The notes under the pieces were generated by a model. It did not search any database. It saw only the letters and a list, made by a program, of their open reading frames with translations, and was not told the origin of the DNA. The translations under genes and the position numbers were made by a program. Of a stretch of DNA of 12,320 bases, positions 11,410 to 12,320 are shown one piece after another. This DNA comes from Elusimicrobiota bacterium (lineage in GTDB: Bacteria; Elusimicrobiota; Elusimicrobia; UBA1565; UBA9628), in contig JACQBB010000305.1 of NCBI GenBank assembly GCA_016194625.1, positions 1 through 12,320 on the forward strand. Direction: 5' to 3'. Each line of letters starts with the position of its first letter. The stretch's first letter is position 1.

Positions 11410-12320
11410 AGGGGCACGGCGCCGGGGCGCTGGAAGCGCCGGGCCAGCTCGTCGCGGTTCAAGGCCAGCATCGCGCGGCGGCCGTGCGGGCAGGCCGAGC
11501 CGTCCTTGCAGTCCTTGAGCTGGTCGAGCAGCTTGTAGGCCTCGTCCTCGCCCAGGCGGTCGTGCGCCTTCACCGCCGCCTTGCAGGCGACGGTCGCGAT
11601 CGCGTCGTGGCGCAGTTGGGCCGCCTCGTCGACGGGGTCGGAGAGGGCGTCCACCACGCGGTGGACGAGCTTCTTCACGTCCTCCGCCGCGCCGAACAGC
11701 GCGGGAATCGCGGTCACGTGCAGGCCGTTCTTGCCGTGCGCGGCGACCTCGAAGCCGAGCTTGCGCAGGCGGTCGGCCTTGTCCAAGACCATGCGCACCG
11801 CCGACGCCGGCAGGTCCACGGGGACGGGCAGCATCAGCTTCTGCGACTTCGCGTGGCCGTGCTCGATCTCGGCCATCAGCTTCTCGAACAGGATGCGCTC
11901 GGCGGCGGCGTGCTGGTCGAGCACGAACAGGCCGCCGTTCGCCTCGAAGAGGAGGTAGCTGCGCTCGATCTGGCCGACGAAGCGGAACGGGGGCGTGTAC
12001 CACGCGGGCGCGCCGGGCGGCGCCGACATCGCCACGTCGGGGCCGAGCTTCAGCTGCTTGAACTCGTCGGGCAGCAGGGCGCGTCCGCCCAGGTAGTAGC
12101 CGTCGGGCGACGGCGCGGCTTCGGCCGGCGCCGGGGGGGCGGCGGGAGCCGGGGAGGGGGCGTCGGCCACGGCGGAGGCGCCGGAGGAGTCCACGGTGAT
12201 CGGCGCCGCGGCCTTCGCCTTGGCGAGCGCGGAGGCGGTCAGGCCGGAGACGATCTCGAACATCTCCCCATCATTCTTGAAGCGGATCTCGCGCTTGCCG
12301 GGGTGGACGTTGGCGTCGAA
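11406..12320 (-). CDS. mutL: DNA mismatch repair protein MutL (C-terminal part; start outside window)
   Basis: MutL links MutS mismatch recognition to strand removal. The fragment begins [14 protein letters not shown], the end of the N-terminal ATPase/transducer region (usually DVNVHPxKxEVRF). An Ala/Pro-rich linker follows (about residues 50-75 of the fragment), then the C-terminal dimerisation/endonuclease domain. [12 protein letters not shown] (135-146) is the DQHAx2Ex4E metal-binding endonuclease motif. ACKAAVKA (about 245-252) and CPHGR (277-281) are the companion motifs, with FQR near the end. This is therefore the nicking type of MutL found in bacteria without MutH, unlike E. coli MutL. 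An in-frame ATG at 12263 is internal and not the start. Its stop overlaps the presumed CTG start of rlmF. Confidence 0.95.
   Translation of the reverse strand, partial: FDANVHPGKREIRFKNDGEMFEIVSGLTASALAKAKAAAPITVDSSGASAVADAPSPAPAAPPAPAEAAPSPDGYYLGGRALLPDEFKQLKLGPDVAMSAPPGAPAWYTPPFRFVGQIERSYLLFEANGGLFVLDQHAAAERILFEKLMAEIEHGHAKSQKLMLPVPVDLPASAVRMVLDKADRLRKLGFEVAAHGKNGLHVTAIPALFGAAEDVKKLVHRVVDALSDPVDEAAQLRHDAIATVACKAAVKAHDRLGEDEAYKLLDQLKDCKDGSACPHGRRAMLALNRDELARRFQRPGAVPL

Noticed and set aside
10525..12003. 492-residue fusion-like frame extending RlmF upstream through mutL
   Set aside because: The upstream 198 residues are an out-of-frame reading of mutL, rich in Arg and Pro; homology begins at the KPG near 11406.

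Overview
The window is GC-rich bacterial chromosome (most genes use G or C at nearly every third codon position) interrupted by one clearly AT-richer two-gene island. No rRNA, tRNA, CRISPR array, transposase or integrase is visible. The organism cannot be fixed from the sequence. A GC-rich Gram-negative-type bacterium with many small exported proteins, an endonuclease-type MutL, RlmF and a TPR Ser/Thr kinase fits, for example, an uncultured phylum such as Elusimicrobiota, but that is a weak guess.

Left part (1-2539). The tail of a + strand gene converges on a small ribbon-helix-helix antitoxin-like gene (63-266, -). That gene has a good promoter overlapped by a palindrome, and no toxin partner is visible. 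Next comes a compact - strand operon, read right to left: a VOC/glyoxalase-fold protein (2045-2539), a leucine-carboxyl-methyltransferase-family SAM methyltransferase (1146-2048, ATGA overlap) and a secreted DUF2259-type protein (413-1141, 4-nt gap).

Accessory island (about 2637-5206). Two - strand genes stand out by base and codon composition. The upstream one (4326-5129) is a 267-residue mostly helical protein with an RNHIVH motif, which is the R-x4-H signature of HEPN ribonucleases. The downstream one (2637-4184) is a 515-residue protein of unknown family with a conserved-looking globular N-terminal part, a long coiled coil and a compact C-terminal module. The HEPN-like gene is bracketed by inverted 9-mers (GTTAGGTGG / CCACCTAAC), one of them part of an attC-like inverted repeat. 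This resembles an integron-cassette boundary but is not canonical. The pair is the best candidate in the window for an undescribed toxin/defence-type system. That is inference from motif, composition and layout.

Middle (5130-7613). A GC-rich gap of about 670 nt has no convincing gene. It carries a 53-nt near-perfect hairpin, clustered palindromes, an extended -10 promoter (TGCTATAAT) and a leader with mutually exclusive stems and a possible 7-bp loop-loop contact. The leader precedes a small secreted Cys-containing protein (5802-6290), which ends in a strong intrinsic terminator. A secreted transglutaminase-like protein (6394-7233) and a GlpM-like membrane protein (7263-7613) follow.

Right part (7621-12320). 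A large - strand protein (7621-10125) has an exported TPR region at the N-terminus, one membrane helix and a complete Hanks-type Ser/Thr kinase at the C-terminus. It is divergent from a small secreted protein (10229-10528), and both have TTGACA-17-TAnnCT promoters. The - strand pair mutL (partial) to rlmF closes the window; rlmF appears to start at CTG, overlapping the mutL stop. Three + strand genes have a -10 hexamer exactly six bases before ATG, suggesting leaderless transcripts.
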